A DNA stretch of 64,000 nt from contig CP029803.1 of NCBI GenBank assembly GCA_003226295.1, positions 1-64,000 on the forward strand, given 5' to 3'. The DNA comes from Candidatus Moanabacter tarae. GTDB taxonomy: Bacteria > Verrucomicrobiota > Verrucomicrobiia > Opitutales > UBA2987. The notes beneath the pieces are model-generated. The model saw only the letters and a program-made list of their open reading frames with translations, had not been told where the DNA came from and ran no database searches. Shown here piece after piece: positions 9,420-19,477 of this stretch. The position numbers and the translations under genes are program-made. Numbering within the stretch: the first letter of the stretch is position 1; each line of letters starts with the position of its first letter.

Positions 9420-9422
9420 GTG
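9405..9422 (+). promoter_or_regulatory. Ribosome-binding site deciding the start of the fused transporter gene
   Basis: AAAGGAG at 9405-9411 sits 8 bases before GTG 9420-9422. The upstream in-frame candidates (GTG 9330, ATG 9387) have none. From the GTG the protein begins directly with its membrane anchor (VSRFFLKLLFAFSSLF). Confidence 0.7.
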
Positions 9423-12400
9423 TCTCGCTTCTTCCTCAAGCTCCTTTTTGCCTTCAGCAGTTTGTTTGTCTTTCTCGCGGTTTGGGCTCTCGGATTGAAA
9501 CCTAAGGTCCATGATGAAGAGATAGTCGTTGATCCGGATGAGGCGGCTGAAGTGAAAAGAATGCGGGATTCTCGAATCGATCCGGAAAACCCTGTGGTGA
9601 TCTGGCGCGAAGCAGACTACTCTGAAGGGAAGAGTGGGGCTTGGTGGCCAAAGGGTGAATCCCCAGTTCTTTCCGATCTTGTTGCCGAGGGTGTTTTGCC
9701 TCCCGTAGAGGAACGTGTCGGGTCGGAGCCGGTTGTCCTGGAGGGGCCGGAAGGGATAGGACGTTACGGTGGAGCACTGATAAAAGTAGAAAACGCAACC
9801 TCAGGGGAGAACGTCTCCCTGTCATCTTCTTACAGTGGATGTTCCCTCGTTCGTTGGTCTCCCTACGGATATCCCATCGTTCCCCATTTGGCGAAAAGCT
9901 GGGAAATTAAGGATCAATTTCGTGAATATGTTTTTCATCTGCGCAAAGGGGTTCGTTGGTCAGATGGACATCCTCTCACCACTGAGGACATCCTCTATTT
10001 CTGGGAGAATGAAGCCAACGAGCCAGCAATCAGCCAACGGTTAACCCATATTTTTCGACATATGGGGAAACCAGCAAAAATGGCTGCTATTGACGAATAC
10101 ACGCTCAAAATCCGATTTGAAGATCCATACCGGGATTTCCTGGATCGAATGGCTACTTCCCATGGCCAGCAATTGCTGCGATCTCCTGCACATTACCTCA
10201 AAAGCTATCATCCAATAATCGGTGATCACGAATTTATTGCCGAAGAAATGGTACGGGTCGGCATGCCTAGCCCTCAGATGCTCTATTCGTATGTTAAACG
10301 GTGGAATAATCCACATCATCCGCGGCTCTGGCCTTGGGTGTATCGTACATACAAGCCCAACCCTCCGTACGTATTTGTCAGGAATCCTTATTATTTCGCC
10401 GTTGATCCTGCGGGCAATCAGCTCCCTTACATTGACCGATGTATCCTACAGGAGCGCCAAGGGGATATGGCTGAAGTTGCCGCAATCAACGGGGAAATTA
10501 GTTTGTACATGGGGTTCTTATTCAGCGGATACAGTCTAGCTATGGAGCAGCGGGAGCAGGGTGGTTACGAGGTATACCATTGGGCCCGGCTAAACGGCAC
10601 CGATTTTTTGATTTTCCCCAATCAGAACCTGAAACCGCTTTCCAATGATCCTGAGGTCATTAGAAAGCGGGAACTGATCCAAAATAAGACCTTTCGCCAA
10701 GCCCTTTCGCTGGCCATGGATCGAGAATTTATCAGTAATGTAGAATACAGCGGACTTCTTCAACCGGCTCAATTAGCACCGGCTCCCGAATCTAACTTCT
10801 TTCATGAAGGTTTGGTGAATTCACACATTGAGCACAATCCCGTTCTGGCTGACAAACTGCTTGATCAGATAGATCTCGATCGGCGTGACGATGAAGGATA
10901 TCGGACTTTCCCGGACGGATCGAAGTTGCTCATTTACTTCGACTTTCTTTCCTATAACAAACGGGATTTGGCCGAGGTCGTGGCCGCACAATGGCGGGAA
11001 GTAGGGTTACGTGTTATTGCGCGATATCGAGCCCCACGCATCTGGTACACAGCCCTAGACGCCCTCGAGTTAGAGCTTTCAGCGGGAGGCATGAGTGGGA
11101 AGATAAACCTTTTCGTAGAGTCCAAAAATTACATCGCTACAAAAGAAGCGCACTGGGCCCGCGGTTATGGGAATTGGTATTCACAAGGCTCACTATTCGG
11201 AAATCCTGATGCTACCGGAAGAGGTGCAATCGAGCCTCCTGAGGATTCAATCTACCGTAAGATGATGTACCTGCATGCCCGGGCTTCTAGCGCCCCGTCT
11301 TTGAAAGAACAACAGGCTATTATGAGGGAGGCTCTCGATATTAGTGCTGAACATCTTTGGGTGATCAGTACCGGTTTCGCACCGCCACTTCTGATCATTG
11401 TGAAGGACGGCCTCAAGAATGTTCCTGAAGTCTGTGTTCTCAACCATGATTTTCAGGCGCCTTCCAGTGCTGGCATCGAAACCTTTTACTGGGAGGAGTT
11501 CGATCGCGATCCTAAAGTGGACGCAAATATTCAATCCGCCCTAAGCAAAATCACATCTAAATCGGGTGCTGATCCAGGTACAGGTATTTCTCAAGAAGAT
11601 GGGTCATTGGCAAAATTTATCCGCCTTGCTCTTTGGACGATCGTTGGTTTGGGACTACTTCTATTTGCAGTCAGACATCCCTTTGTTGGCCGAAGATTAA
11701 TCATCATGTTCCCAACTTTGGTGGTAGTTTCGATTTGTTCATTTACCATTATCGAGTTGCCACCAGGAGATTTCCTTACCTCTTATATGGCCCTCCTTGA
11801 GTTGGGAGGAGATGAAGTTGACCAGGACCAGATCGAAGATCTGAGGGTTATGTTCGAATTGGATAAACCAGTATTTGTCCGCTACCTAAAGTGGGCAGGT
11901 TTGCTTTGGTTTACTACATTCAAGGAGGGAGACCGAGGGTTACTTCAAGGGGACATGGGATTGTCTATGGAGTCGCAAAATCCAGTCAATGATATTGTCG
12001 GCGACCGACTTATTCTGACTCTTTGCATCAGTGTGTTAGCCGTTATTTTCACCTGGTCGTTAGCAATCCCCATCGGGGTATATTCTGCCGTCCGACAGTA
12101 CTCTCCGGGTGACTATTTCGCAACTTTCATTGGTTTCATAGGGATGTCCGTGCCCAATTTTCTCCTTGCTTTAATCCTTATGTATTTCAGCAACCGTTTC
12201 TTTGGAGTTCCCATTACGGGACTCTTTTCGGCTGAGTTTGTGGCACAGCCTTACTGGGATGGGCCCAAGGTGTTCGACTTGCTCAAACACATCTGGGTTC
12301 CGGTAATAGTGGTTGGCTTTCAAGGAACAGCAGCAATGATCCGAATCATGCGGGGTAATTTGCTCGACGAATTGAACAAACCGTATGTTACCACTGCATA

Positions 12401-12710
12401 TGCTAAAGGGGTACGTCCTCTTAAACTACTATTTAAATATCCCGTCCGGTTGGCCCTTAATCCCTTCGTTTCCGGACTTGGGACTCTTTTCCCTCAGCTC
12501 GTCTCAGGTGGAGCGATCGTTGCTCTCATTCTTAGCCTGCCCACAGTTGGGCCTATGCTTTTAAAAGCGCTGCAAATGGAAGATATGTATTTGGCCGGTT
12601 CCATGCTCATGCTTCTGAGTATCCTTGGGATTATAGGAACCCTGGTCAGTGACGTACTATTGCTTATTCTTGACCCAAGGATCCGGATGGAGGGGGGGGG
12701 CTCTCGATGA
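9420..12710 (+). CDS. Fused family 5 solute-binding protein and DppB-type ABC permease
   Basis: 1096 residues from GTG 9420. Order: an N-terminal membrane anchor or uncleaved signal (residues 1-26); a linker; a family 5 peptide/oligosaccharide-binding domain from about 115 (RYGGALIKVEN) to about 695, with the hallmark FHLRKGVRWSDGHPLTTEDI; one extra transmembrane helix near 730-753; then a whole DppB-like permease with RRLIIMFPTLVVVS, GDRLILTLCIS and an EAA loop (DELNKPYVTTAYAKGV) that contacts the ATPase. The extra helix brings the chain back to the cytoplasm before the permease starts, so the topology is consistent. DppB and the binding protein are normally separate proteins. The ligand is unknown: a peptide, opine or oligosaccharide is possible. 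Confidence 0.9.
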   Translation: MSRFFLKLLFAFSSLFVFLAVWALGLKPKVHDEEIVVDPDEAAEVKRMRDSRIDPENPVVIWREADYSEGKSGAWWPKGESPVLSDLVAEGVLPPVEERVGSEPVVLEGPEGIGRYGGALIKVENATSGENVSLSSSYSGCSLVRWSPYGYPIVPHLAKSWEIKDQFREYVFHLRKGVRWSDGHPLTTEDILYFWENEANEPAISQRLTHIFRHMGKPAKMAAIDEYTLKIRFEDPYRDFLDRMATSHGQQLLRSPAHYLKSYHPIIGDHEFIAEEMVRVGMPSPQMLYSYVKRWNNPHHPRLWPWVYRTYKPNPPYVFVRNPYYFAVDPAGNQLPYIDRCILQERQGDMAEVAAINGEISLYMGFLFSGYSLAMEQREQGGYEVYHWARLNGTDFLIFPNQNLKPLSNDPEVIRKRELIQNKTFRQALSLAMDREFISNVEYSGLLQPAQLAPAPESNFFHEGLVNSHIEHNPVLADKLLDQIDLDRRDDEGYRTFPDGSKLLIYFDFLSYNKRDLAEVVAAQWREVGLRVIARYRAPRIWYTALDALELELSAGGMSGKINLFVESKNYIATKEAHWARGYGNWYSQGSLFGNPDATGRGAIEPPEDSIYRKMMYLHARASSAPSLKEQQAIMREALDISAEHLWVISTGFAPPLLIIVKDGLKNVPEVCVLNHDFQAPSSAGIETFYWEEFDRDPKVDANIQSALSKITSKSGADPGTGISQEDGSLAKFIRLALWTIVGLGLLLFAVRHPFVGRRLIIMFPTLVVVSICSFTIIELPPGDFLTSYMALLELGGDEVDQDQIEDLRVMFELDKPVFVRYLKWAGLLWFTTFKEGDRGLLQGDMGLSMESQNPVNDIVGDRLILTLCISVLAVIFTWSLAIPIGVYSAVRQYSPGDYFATFIGFIGMSVPNFLLALILMYFSNRFFGVPITGLFSAEFVAQPYWDGPKVFDLLKHIWVPVIVVGFQGTAAMIRIMRGNLLDELNKPYVTTAYAKGVRPLKLLFKYPVRLALNPFVSGLGTLFPQLVSGGAIVALILSLPTVGPMLLKALQMEDMYLAGSMLMLLSILGIIGTLVSDVLLLILDPRIRMEGGGSR

Positions 12711-12820
12711 GAGGAGGATCACCATCAGGGCTCTACTATGTTCACGACAAGTGGCGCCTCTCTCTTGGTAAAAAGGCGATGTTGTATGGAATGTTTTTCA
12801 TTGTTTACTGTTCGGAATGA
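12707..12820 (+). CDS. Micro-ORF overlapping the fused transporter gene (ATGA coupling)
   Basis: 37 codons, ATG at 12707-12709 overlapping the TGA stop (12708-12710) of the preceding gene, stop at 12818-12820. The ATGA overlap is the usual sign of translational coupling. The peptide contains DKWRLSLGKK followed by a hydrophobic AMLYGMFFIVYC stretch long enough to touch the membrane. The second transporter operon has a micro-ORF at exactly the same position (19382) with a similar KW-x-LS-x-x-L-x-KK start. It could be a small transporter subunit, a coupling leader, or a decayed N-terminus of the next gene. Confidence 0.4.
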   Translation: MRGGSPSGLYYVHDKWRLSLGKKAMLYGMFFIVYCSE

Positions 12821-12869
12821 ACTCATTTATTCTTACAGCGAGACTTACCTGAAGCAAAACTAATTGCCA

Positions 12870-14048
12870 ATGACTAAAGATGCAGACGGAGTGAGCGGGA
12901 GGAACCCTATAACTAAGCCGGGGGTAGCAGATGGCAGCGCCGGAGTAGGGTCCCTTTCGCAGTGGCAGTTGATTCGATTAAAATTTTCCAAGCATAAAGC
13001 GGCGGTTGCCTCTCTATATCTCATTGCGGTCCTTTACTTCGTAGCCTTGTTCGCGGAATTTTTCGCTCCCTATGCGAGAGATTGGAATAATATCGAGGCA
13101 ATTTATCATCCGCCTCAAGTGCCAAGGCTGAATTTCGAACATGGAATTCATGTAACTAAACTCCGCCTTCAAATGCATCCTATTACTCTAAGCAAGTACT
13201 ATATTCGCGATAAGGGACAGATCGTACCCTTAGGGTTTTTCGTCCGCGGTGAGCCCTACCGGCTTTTGGGAGTAATTCCTATGGAACGACGGTTTTTTGG
13301 AGTTGATCATGAAAGCTATCATGATACCTACGGAGAAGACGAACCAAAGGCTGTGTTTATGTTCCTTGGAGGTGATCGTTACGGTAGAGATATTATAAGC
13401 CGGCTCATTTACGGTGCTCGGATTAGTCTGTCAATCGGACTAGTTTCGATTGCCATTACTTTCGTTTTCGGCATCATAATGGGAGGTGTTTCCGGCTATT
13501 TTGGAGGCAAGATCGATTTAGTTATCCAGCGGCTTATTGAAATAATAAATTCGTTTCCCCACCTTCCTCTTTGGTTGGCTATTGGGGCTATTCTTCCCTC
13601 GGATTGGTCACCTCTTCGTATTTATTTTTCCATCACCCTTGTTCTCAGTTTTCTCAATTGGACCGGACTCGCTCGAGTTGTACGGGGAAAAATTCTCTCC
13701 TTACGAGAAGAAGACTATGTTACCGCGGCTAGGTTGATCGGTGCCAATCACCCTCGAATTCTTTTTCGGCATTTGGTTCCCGGCTTCACCAGTCATATTA
13801 TCGTTGTATTAACGCTAAGTATTCCTGCGATGATTTTGGGTGAAACAGCTCTTAGCTTCCTTGGTCTCGGATTACGCCCTCCAGTGGTTAGCTGGGGCGT
13901 GATGATGCAGGATTGTCTGAACCTCCAGGTACTTGACAATTACCCATGGCTTCTCATGCCGGTCATCCTTACCGTCCTGACGGTTCTCAGCTTCAACTTT
14001 CTGGGCGATGGGCTACGGGATGCCGCTGACCCTTACGCTTCCCAATAG
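12870..14048 (+). CDS. DppC-type ABC transporter permease with enlarged periplasmic loop
   Basis: 392 residues from ATG 12870 (a TTG lies at 12864 two codons earlier). N-terminal LSQWQLIRLKFSKHKAAVASLYLIAV is the cytoplasmic segment and first helix. A long external segment of roughly 100 residues precedes GGDRYGRDIISRLIYGARISLSIGL, the start of the conserved permease core. The EAA loop is EEDYVTAARLIGANHPRIL, and FLGLGLRPPVVSWGVM near the end is typical of DppC/OppC. The long loop resembles YejE-type permeases. It pairs with the fused upstream protein to form the channel. The ATP-hydrolysing subunits must be supplied from elsewhere. Confidence 0.92.
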   Translation: MTKDADGVSGRNPITKPGVADGSAGVGSLSQWQLIRLKFSKHKAAVASLYLIAVLYFVALFAEFFAPYARDWNNIEAIYHPPQVPRLNFEHGIHVTKLRLQMHPITLSKYYIRDKGQIVPLGFFVRGEPYRLLGVIPMERRFFGVDHESYHDTYGEDEPKAVFMFLGGDRYGRDIISRLIYGARISLSIGLVSIAITFVFGIIMGGVSGYFGGKIDLVIQRLIEIINSFPHLPLWLAIGAILPSDWSPLRIYFSITLVLSFLNWTGLARVVRGKILSLREEDYVTAARLIGANHPRILFRHLVPGFTSHIIVVLTLSIPAMILGETALSFLGLGLRPPVVSWGVMMQDCLNLQVLDNYPWLLMPVILTVLTVLSFNFLGDGLRDAADPYASQ

Positions 14049-14260
14049 CCTAGATTTCTACAAAATCCAGACTGAGTGATTGGTTTAATTAGATCAGTCC
14101 TTCCAATCTAGAATCAATACATTCCTTCCGAGAGGGGCTTTCGAGGACCTCTAAAGAAGGGTACAGCAAGTTTTGACGATACGAGTTAGTGGCTAATGAA
14201 AGCAAAGTGATGAACTAATCAGGGCGATTCGAACGATTTCAAACTGAACCGAAAAGGTTC

Positions 14261-15724
14261 CTAGCCGAAATACGTAACGATTGTTTTCAGGCCCAACCCA
14301 GTAAGGGCCAATCCGGAGATCAATACTATAGTTCTTAGTCCGAATCCCATACGAAGGCTCTTAGGTAATCGAATACCGTCGACCCATAGCATAGCAAAGC
14401 ACCATAACCCGCATGTGGTAGCTCCTCCAATTATCGTAGAAAAAGTTAATCGGTCGATGATATTGCCAGCGATCGAATGGGGGAGCCATACCAGAATCAA
14501 TCCGCCAATGAAACAGTAGCTGTAGACCCATCTTCGCCACAGAGGCGAAGATGCTCTGGGGACTCTGTTTTTGAAGATACTTATTAGGCATTCAGCCACG
14601 GTGTGGCGGTATATTAGAAAAGCTCCGTACAAAGTACCAATAAACGCAAGAAAGACACCTGTACGATAGAGAAGCGCTAGTTTAGGATGCAACGCGGTGA
14701 GGTAATTCTCTTGTACGGTCAAAAATTCGCCACCGTCTGGTATCAATTGCCTGGGATGAAGAATTAGTGCACCCAGAGTGGCAAAGAGAAGCGTCACCAG
14801 AATGACAAAGAAAAAAGAGATGCCCGTATCGAGCAAAGGAGCTCTGGTCCAGATTCTTGCCCGTTTCAAATCTTCCTTGTTTTTTGTTGCTTCTTCCAGC
14901 TTTTCCCGTGATGCGCTACCACGTCCAGCCAGACCCCATCCCTTCTCCCGAATGACTCCCACATATCCGATATAGTCGAAAGTCCCTCCCCCGACCGCAC
15001 CAAGATAAAGGGCAATTTCAAGCCAAGGACTTCGTTCAATCAACGGTCTGTAGGCGATATTTTCTGTGATCCAAGGCTCATAGTTCTGCACTTGAGGCAC
15101 AAGCATGCCCTGAAGGATTTTAACTAAATCCGGCCCAAAAATTACTGCTGATATGATGACAGCAAATACTAAAGCTCCGAGAATAATACTCGAAACTCGC
15201 TCAACCCAATCATACGAAGACCAAAGCGCTAAAGCCAGACAACCTACCAATGTCGTCGTCGCCCAAAGATTGAGCCAGAACTCTTCATGATTCCATGCTC
15301 CCACGGAGGGGCCTTCCAGCGGCATTTTCAGAAGTCGGTGAATAAAGGTTCCAAGAATCTCGGGTAGTGTTGAGAAGGCAATCGGCATAACACAAATTGT
15401 AGGAATAGTGAGCAGAATTGGAAACCAGAGAGGAGGTCCTGGAATCCTGCCCCAACTTACCATGGGATGTTCGCCGCTAAGAGTGTAGTGTCTTAGAGCA
15501 CAGTAAACCTGTGTTGCCTTGAAGATTCCGGCATAGAGAAAACACCACATCATGGTGTAGCCGAAAATGGCACCGCTTCTAGAGGCCATCACCAGTTCGC
15601 CGCTCCCGATTGTCACTGAAGCCACGATTAAACCAGGGCCCATATATTTGAGGGCGTGACGTATGCTTAGGCTGGATAATAGCTCGGGAGGAGCTGGATA
15701 AAGAAATTTCTTTGAGTCGGCCAT
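14261..15724 (-). CDS. Nramp-like multi-spanning carrier lacking the DPGN metal motif
   Basis: 487 residues from ATG 15724 (an in-frame TTG at 15739 is less likely), about 11 hydrophobic segments. YMGPGLIVASVTIGSGELVMA is the Nramp helix-1 region, but where transition-metal Nramps carry Asp-Pro-Gly-Asn this protein has GSGE at residues 40-43. The helix-6 Met-Pro-His is also absent (LYLGAVGGGTFDYIGYVG instead). It therefore probably carries something other than Mn/Fe, for instance Mg or an organic substrate; that is inference. It sits in opposite orientation between the two transporter operons. A second, differently organised member of the same type is at 31776. Confidence 0.8.
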   Translation of the reverse strand: MADSKKFLYPAPPELLSSLSIRHALKYMGPGLIVASVTIGSGELVMASRSGAIFGYTMMWCFLYAGIFKATQVYCALRHYTLSGEHPMVSWGRIPGPPLWFPILLTIPTICVMPIAFSTLPEILGTFIHRLLKMPLEGPSVGAWNHEEFWLNLWATTTLVGCLALALWSSYDWVERVSSIILGALVFAVIISAVIFGPDLVKILQGMLVPQVQNYEPWITENIAYRPLIERSPWLEIALYLGAVGGGTFDYIGYVGVIREKGWGLAGRGSASREKLEEATKNKEDLKRARIWTRAPLLDTGISFFFVILVTLLFATLGALILHPRQLIPDGGEFLTVQENYLTALHPKLALLYRTGVFLAFIGTLYGAFLIYRHTVAECLISIFKNRVPRASSPLWRRWVYSYCFIGGLILVWLPHSIAGNIIDRLTFSTIIGGATTCGLWCFAMLWVDGIRLPKSLRMGFGLRTIVLISGLALTGLGLKTIVTYFG

Positions 15725-15757
15725 AGTATGACAAGTCAACGCATCAAAACTAATACC

Positions 15758-15979
15758 TCAAGTCTCGACATAGTCTTTCGGTGTTTTGCGGAATAAATTT
15801 GTCTGAGTGTTATGATAAAAGATTCCTAACCGGGATCGGTCTTTATCTTCCGAGGACGGGTTGTACGGCGCAACAGGTGACCTGTGCCCCATAGCAATCA
15901 CGTCATATCTATCGTGTTTATGTGGTGACCATTTACAATCATGATCTTGCAATTCCTCTCTGTTTATAGCTTTCTGCAT
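15758..15979 (-). CDS. Possible small hypothetical protein upstream of the Nramp-like gene
   Basis: 73 codons with a polar, histidine-rich composition (HDCKWSPHKHDRYDVIAMGHR), ending 33 bp before the Nramp-like start on the same strand. Only a weak Shine-Dalgarno-like sequence precedes it, and no family is recognised. Codon usage is not unlike the neighbours, so it may be real and co-transcribed, but a chance frame is just as possible. Confidence 0.3.
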   Translation of the reverse strand: MQKAINREELQDHDCKWSPHKHDRYDVIAMGHRSPVAPYNPSSEDKDRSRLGIFYHNTQTNLFRKTPKDYVET

Positions 15980-16049
15980 GGGGTGACTTCTCGGAGTACG
16001 TATTGGTTTTTCAGTAGAATTGATCTTACTGGAGTCGGATAGAATCTCA

Positions 16050-19000
16050 ATGATTAGAAGAAAACTTAGGGCGTATCTCGAGACGGGTTTTGTTTTGCTT
16101 CTTTTCGTCGCATCATGGGTTTTGTTGGCGACACTTTTTTCTATAGGAGGAAATAAGGGAGCTCCACCTCTAGAAGACCTGTCGAGTAACGGGTGGGAGG
16201 CATCAGGTCTCGATCAAGTTGCTCAAGATAAGGGTCCTGTGATTTGGCAGGATGTAGACTATACCCTAGGGTCGAATGCAGATTGGTATCCGAGAAACGA
16301 GTCACCCCTGCTCGCGGAGCTTGTGGCTCGGGGTGAACTCCCCCATGTCGACGAGCGAGTAGGTGAAGAGCCGGTAGTTCTCAAAGGAGTCGAAGGTATT
16401 GGAAAATACGGAGGAACTTGGTACTCGGCAAGCACCAGCTTCAGGCGTATTGCAGGAATGTTGGAGGATACAATGTGTGGGCCCAATCTCTTGCGTTGGT
16501 CACCTATGGGTTATCCGTTAGTGCCTCATATTGCGAAGAAGGTGGAGGTAAATGATGGCAATCGGGAGTACATTATTCACCTGAGAAAGGGGATGCGGTG
16601 GTCGGATGGGCATCCCTACACAGCCGACGATATTCTCTTCTTTGTTGATCGGGAAGCGTATGAACCGGAAGTAGGAATGCAAAATTCTGCTCAGAACCTT
16701 CTCATTTATAGGGGGAAAAGAGCGGAGGTTGAAAAATTGGACGACCTTAAGGTGAGAATCAGATTTGATGCTCCTAATGGGCTCTTTAGGGAACGCCTGG
16801 CTACATGGAGAGGGCTTCCGTTTTGCAATACTCCTGCCCATTATCTTAAGCAATACCATCCCGTAGACGGGAATGCAAAGGTGATTGAGACAACTATGAA
16901 GAGGTATGGTATGCCGAGTCGTCGAGCGCTCTACTTTTTCATGAAAGATCCCCATAACACGGAACACCCTCGCTTGTGGCCATGGCTCTTCCGGGGCTAC
17001 AAAGCTAATCCTCCACTGTCCTTTGTGCGAAATCCATACTATTTTGCGGTCGATACGAATGGAAATCAGCTCCCCTATATCGATCGTCTTTTCTTTGATC
17101 AGAAACAGAAGGATCTAATTGGCGTAGCAGCTGCTCATGGTGAGTTCTCGTACCAGTCAACTAATATAGGATTTGGCCAATTTACTCTCCTTATGTCGGA
17201 TAGAAACCGTGGGGGTTACAAAGTTCGACAATGGTTTTCCACGGCTGGAGGCTCTTTTGTAATCTGCTTTAATTTGAATCATCGGATTGAGGAATCTAAG
17301 CCTGAGTCTCGGTTCAAGAAGAAGTATCTCAATAATAAGATCTTCAGAAGGGCACTGTCCGTAGCCATAAATAGGCCGGCGATTATTCATTCCCTTTATG
17401 CTGGGATCACTGAACCTTCACAAGCTGCGCCTCCTCCCGACTCACCGTTCTTCGAGCCTTCTCTTAACCACGCCTTCATAAAATATGATCCATCCGTTGC
17501 TAATCGGTTACTTGACGAAATTGGTCTGGATAAGAGGGACGTCGATGGTTTCCGTACCTTTCCTGATGGTTCATCGATGCATTTTTTTCTTGATTCCCCT
17601 GATCATGCCGCTTTCCCGCGCGGTCTCCTGGAATTCGTAGCGGAAGACTGGGCCGAAGTAGGAGTCCGAGTTACTCCACGCCAGCGTGCCCAGCGACTCT
17701 TCACACTAACTTATTACTCCTCTCTTGGTGATATGCTCTTAGGCGGAGGACCAATTGATTTCCTGCCTCTGATTAATCCCCAGAATTACGTTCCAGTTTT
17801 GACCTCTAGCTTTGCACCAAATTACGGAAAGTGGATGGGCCGTGGTGGTCTCTTCGGAAGTGCCGAAGCACTACTTCCTGGAGCTGAAGAACCACCCCCG
17901 GGGCACCCGGTGAGAAGAGCTATGGAACTTTATGATGAAGCTCTTCAGAAAAGCAGCTTGCTTGAACAGGTCGAGATATTTCGGGACGTCCTAAAGATCG
18001 CGGCGGATAACCTGTGGTCGATCAATATCTCGACGCCTGCACCCGTATTGGCAGTGGTGAGTAATGACATGAAGAACGTACCTCACCGTATGCGTGCAGG
18101 CTGGGAATTTCTTTCTCCATCCAATGCAGGCGTTGAAACTTTCTATTTCTCTCGTTCCAGAGATTCCCCTGGGGCGATTAAGCAGATACAACAGGATATT
18201 TTGGATCCGACTCCGATCTACGGTAAAAGCGACGATAGCCAGACTAGAGTTGGTGATGGGGGAAGTAATGGCGGACGCATCATCGCATGGATAATTAAAT
18301 TCCTCTTTATTACTATCATTGCAGGATTTGTATTGATGGTCTGCTTCCGTCATCCATTTGTTGTGCGACGGCTCGCCCTCATAGTGCCGACTTTATTGGT
18401 TATATCGGTTTTGATCTTCGTTGTTATTGAGCTCCCACCTGGGGATCTCCTCGATACCTATATCGCCAATGTTGAGGAATCGGGTCGGGTTACAGGAGAA
18501 CAGGAAATTCAGGACATAAAAGAGATGTTTCTTTTAGATCAGCCCGCCTATTATCGCTATTTGCACTGGTTTGGATTTCGTTGGTTCCTCACGTTTAAAG
18601 GTGAAGATCGAGGTCTTCTTCAGGGAAATCTGGGACGGTCTATGTACAATTTCTCCTCCGTTAACGACCTCGTGGGCGATCGCCTGCTCCTAACCCTCTG
18701 CATCGGCTTGAGTACTGTGCTCTTTACTTGGTTAATGGCGCTTCCAATCGGAACCTATTCAGCGGTACGCCAGTATTCTTTAGGAGACTATTTTGCATCA
18801 CTGATCGTATTTTTTGGCATGTCTATGCCCAACTTTCTCCTCGCCCTTCTTCTTATGTACGCCGGAACCAAATTTTTTGGAATTCAGGTCACAGGGCTCT
18901 TCTCTCCGGAATTTGCCGGTCAACCGGAATGGACAATCTCCAAGGCGAAAGATCTCCTTATGCACCTTTGGCTCCCTGTGCTCGTGGTTGGTATCGGGGG

Positions 19001-19385
19001 AACAGGACAAATGATTCGAATAATGCGAGCTAATCTACTCGATGAGCTGAAAAAACCCTATGTTATGACAGCCCGTGCCAAGGGGGTTCGTCCCATAAAG
19101 TTGATTCTCAAATATCCAGTACGGCTCGCTCTAAATCCTTTTGTTTCCGGGCTAGGAACGCTTTTCCCTCAACTGATCTCTGGAGGGACTATCGTCGCTC
19201 TTGTTTTAAGCCTTCCCACCGTTGGACCGTTGTTGTTGGAAGGCCTCATGCGGGAGGATATGTATCTTGCTGGTTCAATGCTCTTGATTCTTAGTTTGTT
19301 GTCTGTGGTAGGTACACTTATCAGTGACTTGCTGCTCTTGGTTCTTGATCCCCGAATACGTATGGAGGAGGCCGGCTCGCGATGA
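16050..19385 (+). CDS. Second fused family 5 solute-binding protein and DppB-type permease
   Basis: 1111 residues from ATG 16050; an upstream in-frame TTG at 16020 is the other option. It has the same layout as the protein at 9420: an N-terminal hydrophobic anchor (VLLLFVASWVLLATLF), a family 5 binding domain (IIHLRKGMRWSDGHPYTADDI; YFAVDTNGNQLPYIDRLFF), an additional transmembrane helix near residue 745-770, and a permease with EAA loop DELKKPYVMTARAKGV. The binding halves have diverged more than the permease halves, whose helices and EAA loop are close to identical in pattern, suggesting the same ATPase but a different ligand. It is followed by a micro-ORF and a DppC gene. Confidence 0.9.
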   Translation: MIRRKLRAYLETGFVLLLFVASWVLLATLFSIGGNKGAPPLEDLSSNGWEASGLDQVAQDKGPVIWQDVDYTLGSNADWYPRNESPLLAELVARGELPHVDERVGEEPVVLKGVEGIGKYGGTWYSASTSFRRIAGMLEDTMCGPNLLRWSPMGYPLVPHIAKKVEVNDGNREYIIHLRKGMRWSDGHPYTADDILFFVDREAYEPEVGMQNSAQNLLIYRGKRAEVEKLDDLKVRIRFDAPNGLFRERLATWRGLPFCNTPAHYLKQYHPVDGNAKVIETTMKRYGMPSRRALYFFMKDPHNTEHPRLWPWLFRGYKANPPLSFVRNPYYFAVDTNGNQLPYIDRLFFDQKQKDLIGVAAAHGEFSYQSTNIGFGQFTLLMSDRNRGGYKVRQWFSTAGGSFVICFNLNHRIEESKPESRFKKKYLNNKIFRRALSVAINRPAIIHSLYAGITEPSQAAPPPDSPFFEPSLNHAFIKYDPSVANRLLDEIGLDKRDVDGFRTFPDGSSMHFFLDSPDHAAFPRGLLEFVAEDWAEVGVRVTPRQRAQRLFTLTYYSSLGDMLLGGGPIDFLPLINPQNYVPVLTSSFAPNYGKWMGRGGLFGSAEALLPGAEEPPPGHPVRRAMELYDEALQKSSLLEQVEIFRDVLKIAADNLWSINISTPAPVLAVVSNDMKNVPHRMRAGWEFLSPSNAGVETFYFSRSRDSPGAIKQIQQDILDPTPIYGKSDDSQTRVGDGGSNGGRIIAWIIKFLFITIIAGFVLMVCFRHPFVVRRLALIVPTLLVISVLIFVVIELPPGDLLDTYIANVEESGRVTGEQEIQDIKEMFLLDQPAYYRYLHWFGFRWFLTFKGEDRGLLQGNLGRSMYNFSSVNDLVGDRLLLTLCIGLSTVLFTWLMALPIGTYSAVRQYSLGDYFASLIVFFGMSMPNFLLALLLMYAGTKFFGIQVTGLFSPEFAGQPEWTISKAKDLLMHLWLPVLVVGIGGTGQMIRIMRANLLDELKKPYVMTARAKGVRPIKLILKYPVRLALNPFVSGLGTLFPQLISGGTIVALVLSLPTVGPLLLEGLMREDMYLAGSMLLILSLLSVVGTLISDLLLLVLDPRIRMEEAGSR

Positions 19386-19477
19386 AGTGGTTTCTATCCA
19401 GTCTACTCAAAAAGAGGCAACTTGGAGTTGCTCCTCTCAAATGGGTTACCGCCGTTCCCCCGATGGTTCGAATTTAG
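19382..19477 (+). CDS. Micro-ORF overlapping the second fused transporter gene (ATGA coupling)
   Basis: 31 codons, ATG 19382-19384 overlapping the TGA stop 19383-19385, stop TAG 19475-19477. The peptide starts MKWFLSSLLKKRQLGVAPLK, amphipathic and basic. It occupies the same position as the micro-ORF at 12707 and shares a KW-x-LS...L-x-KK pattern with it. No family is recognised. Confidence 0.4.
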   Translation: MKWFLSSLLKKRQLGVAPLKWVTAVPPMVRI

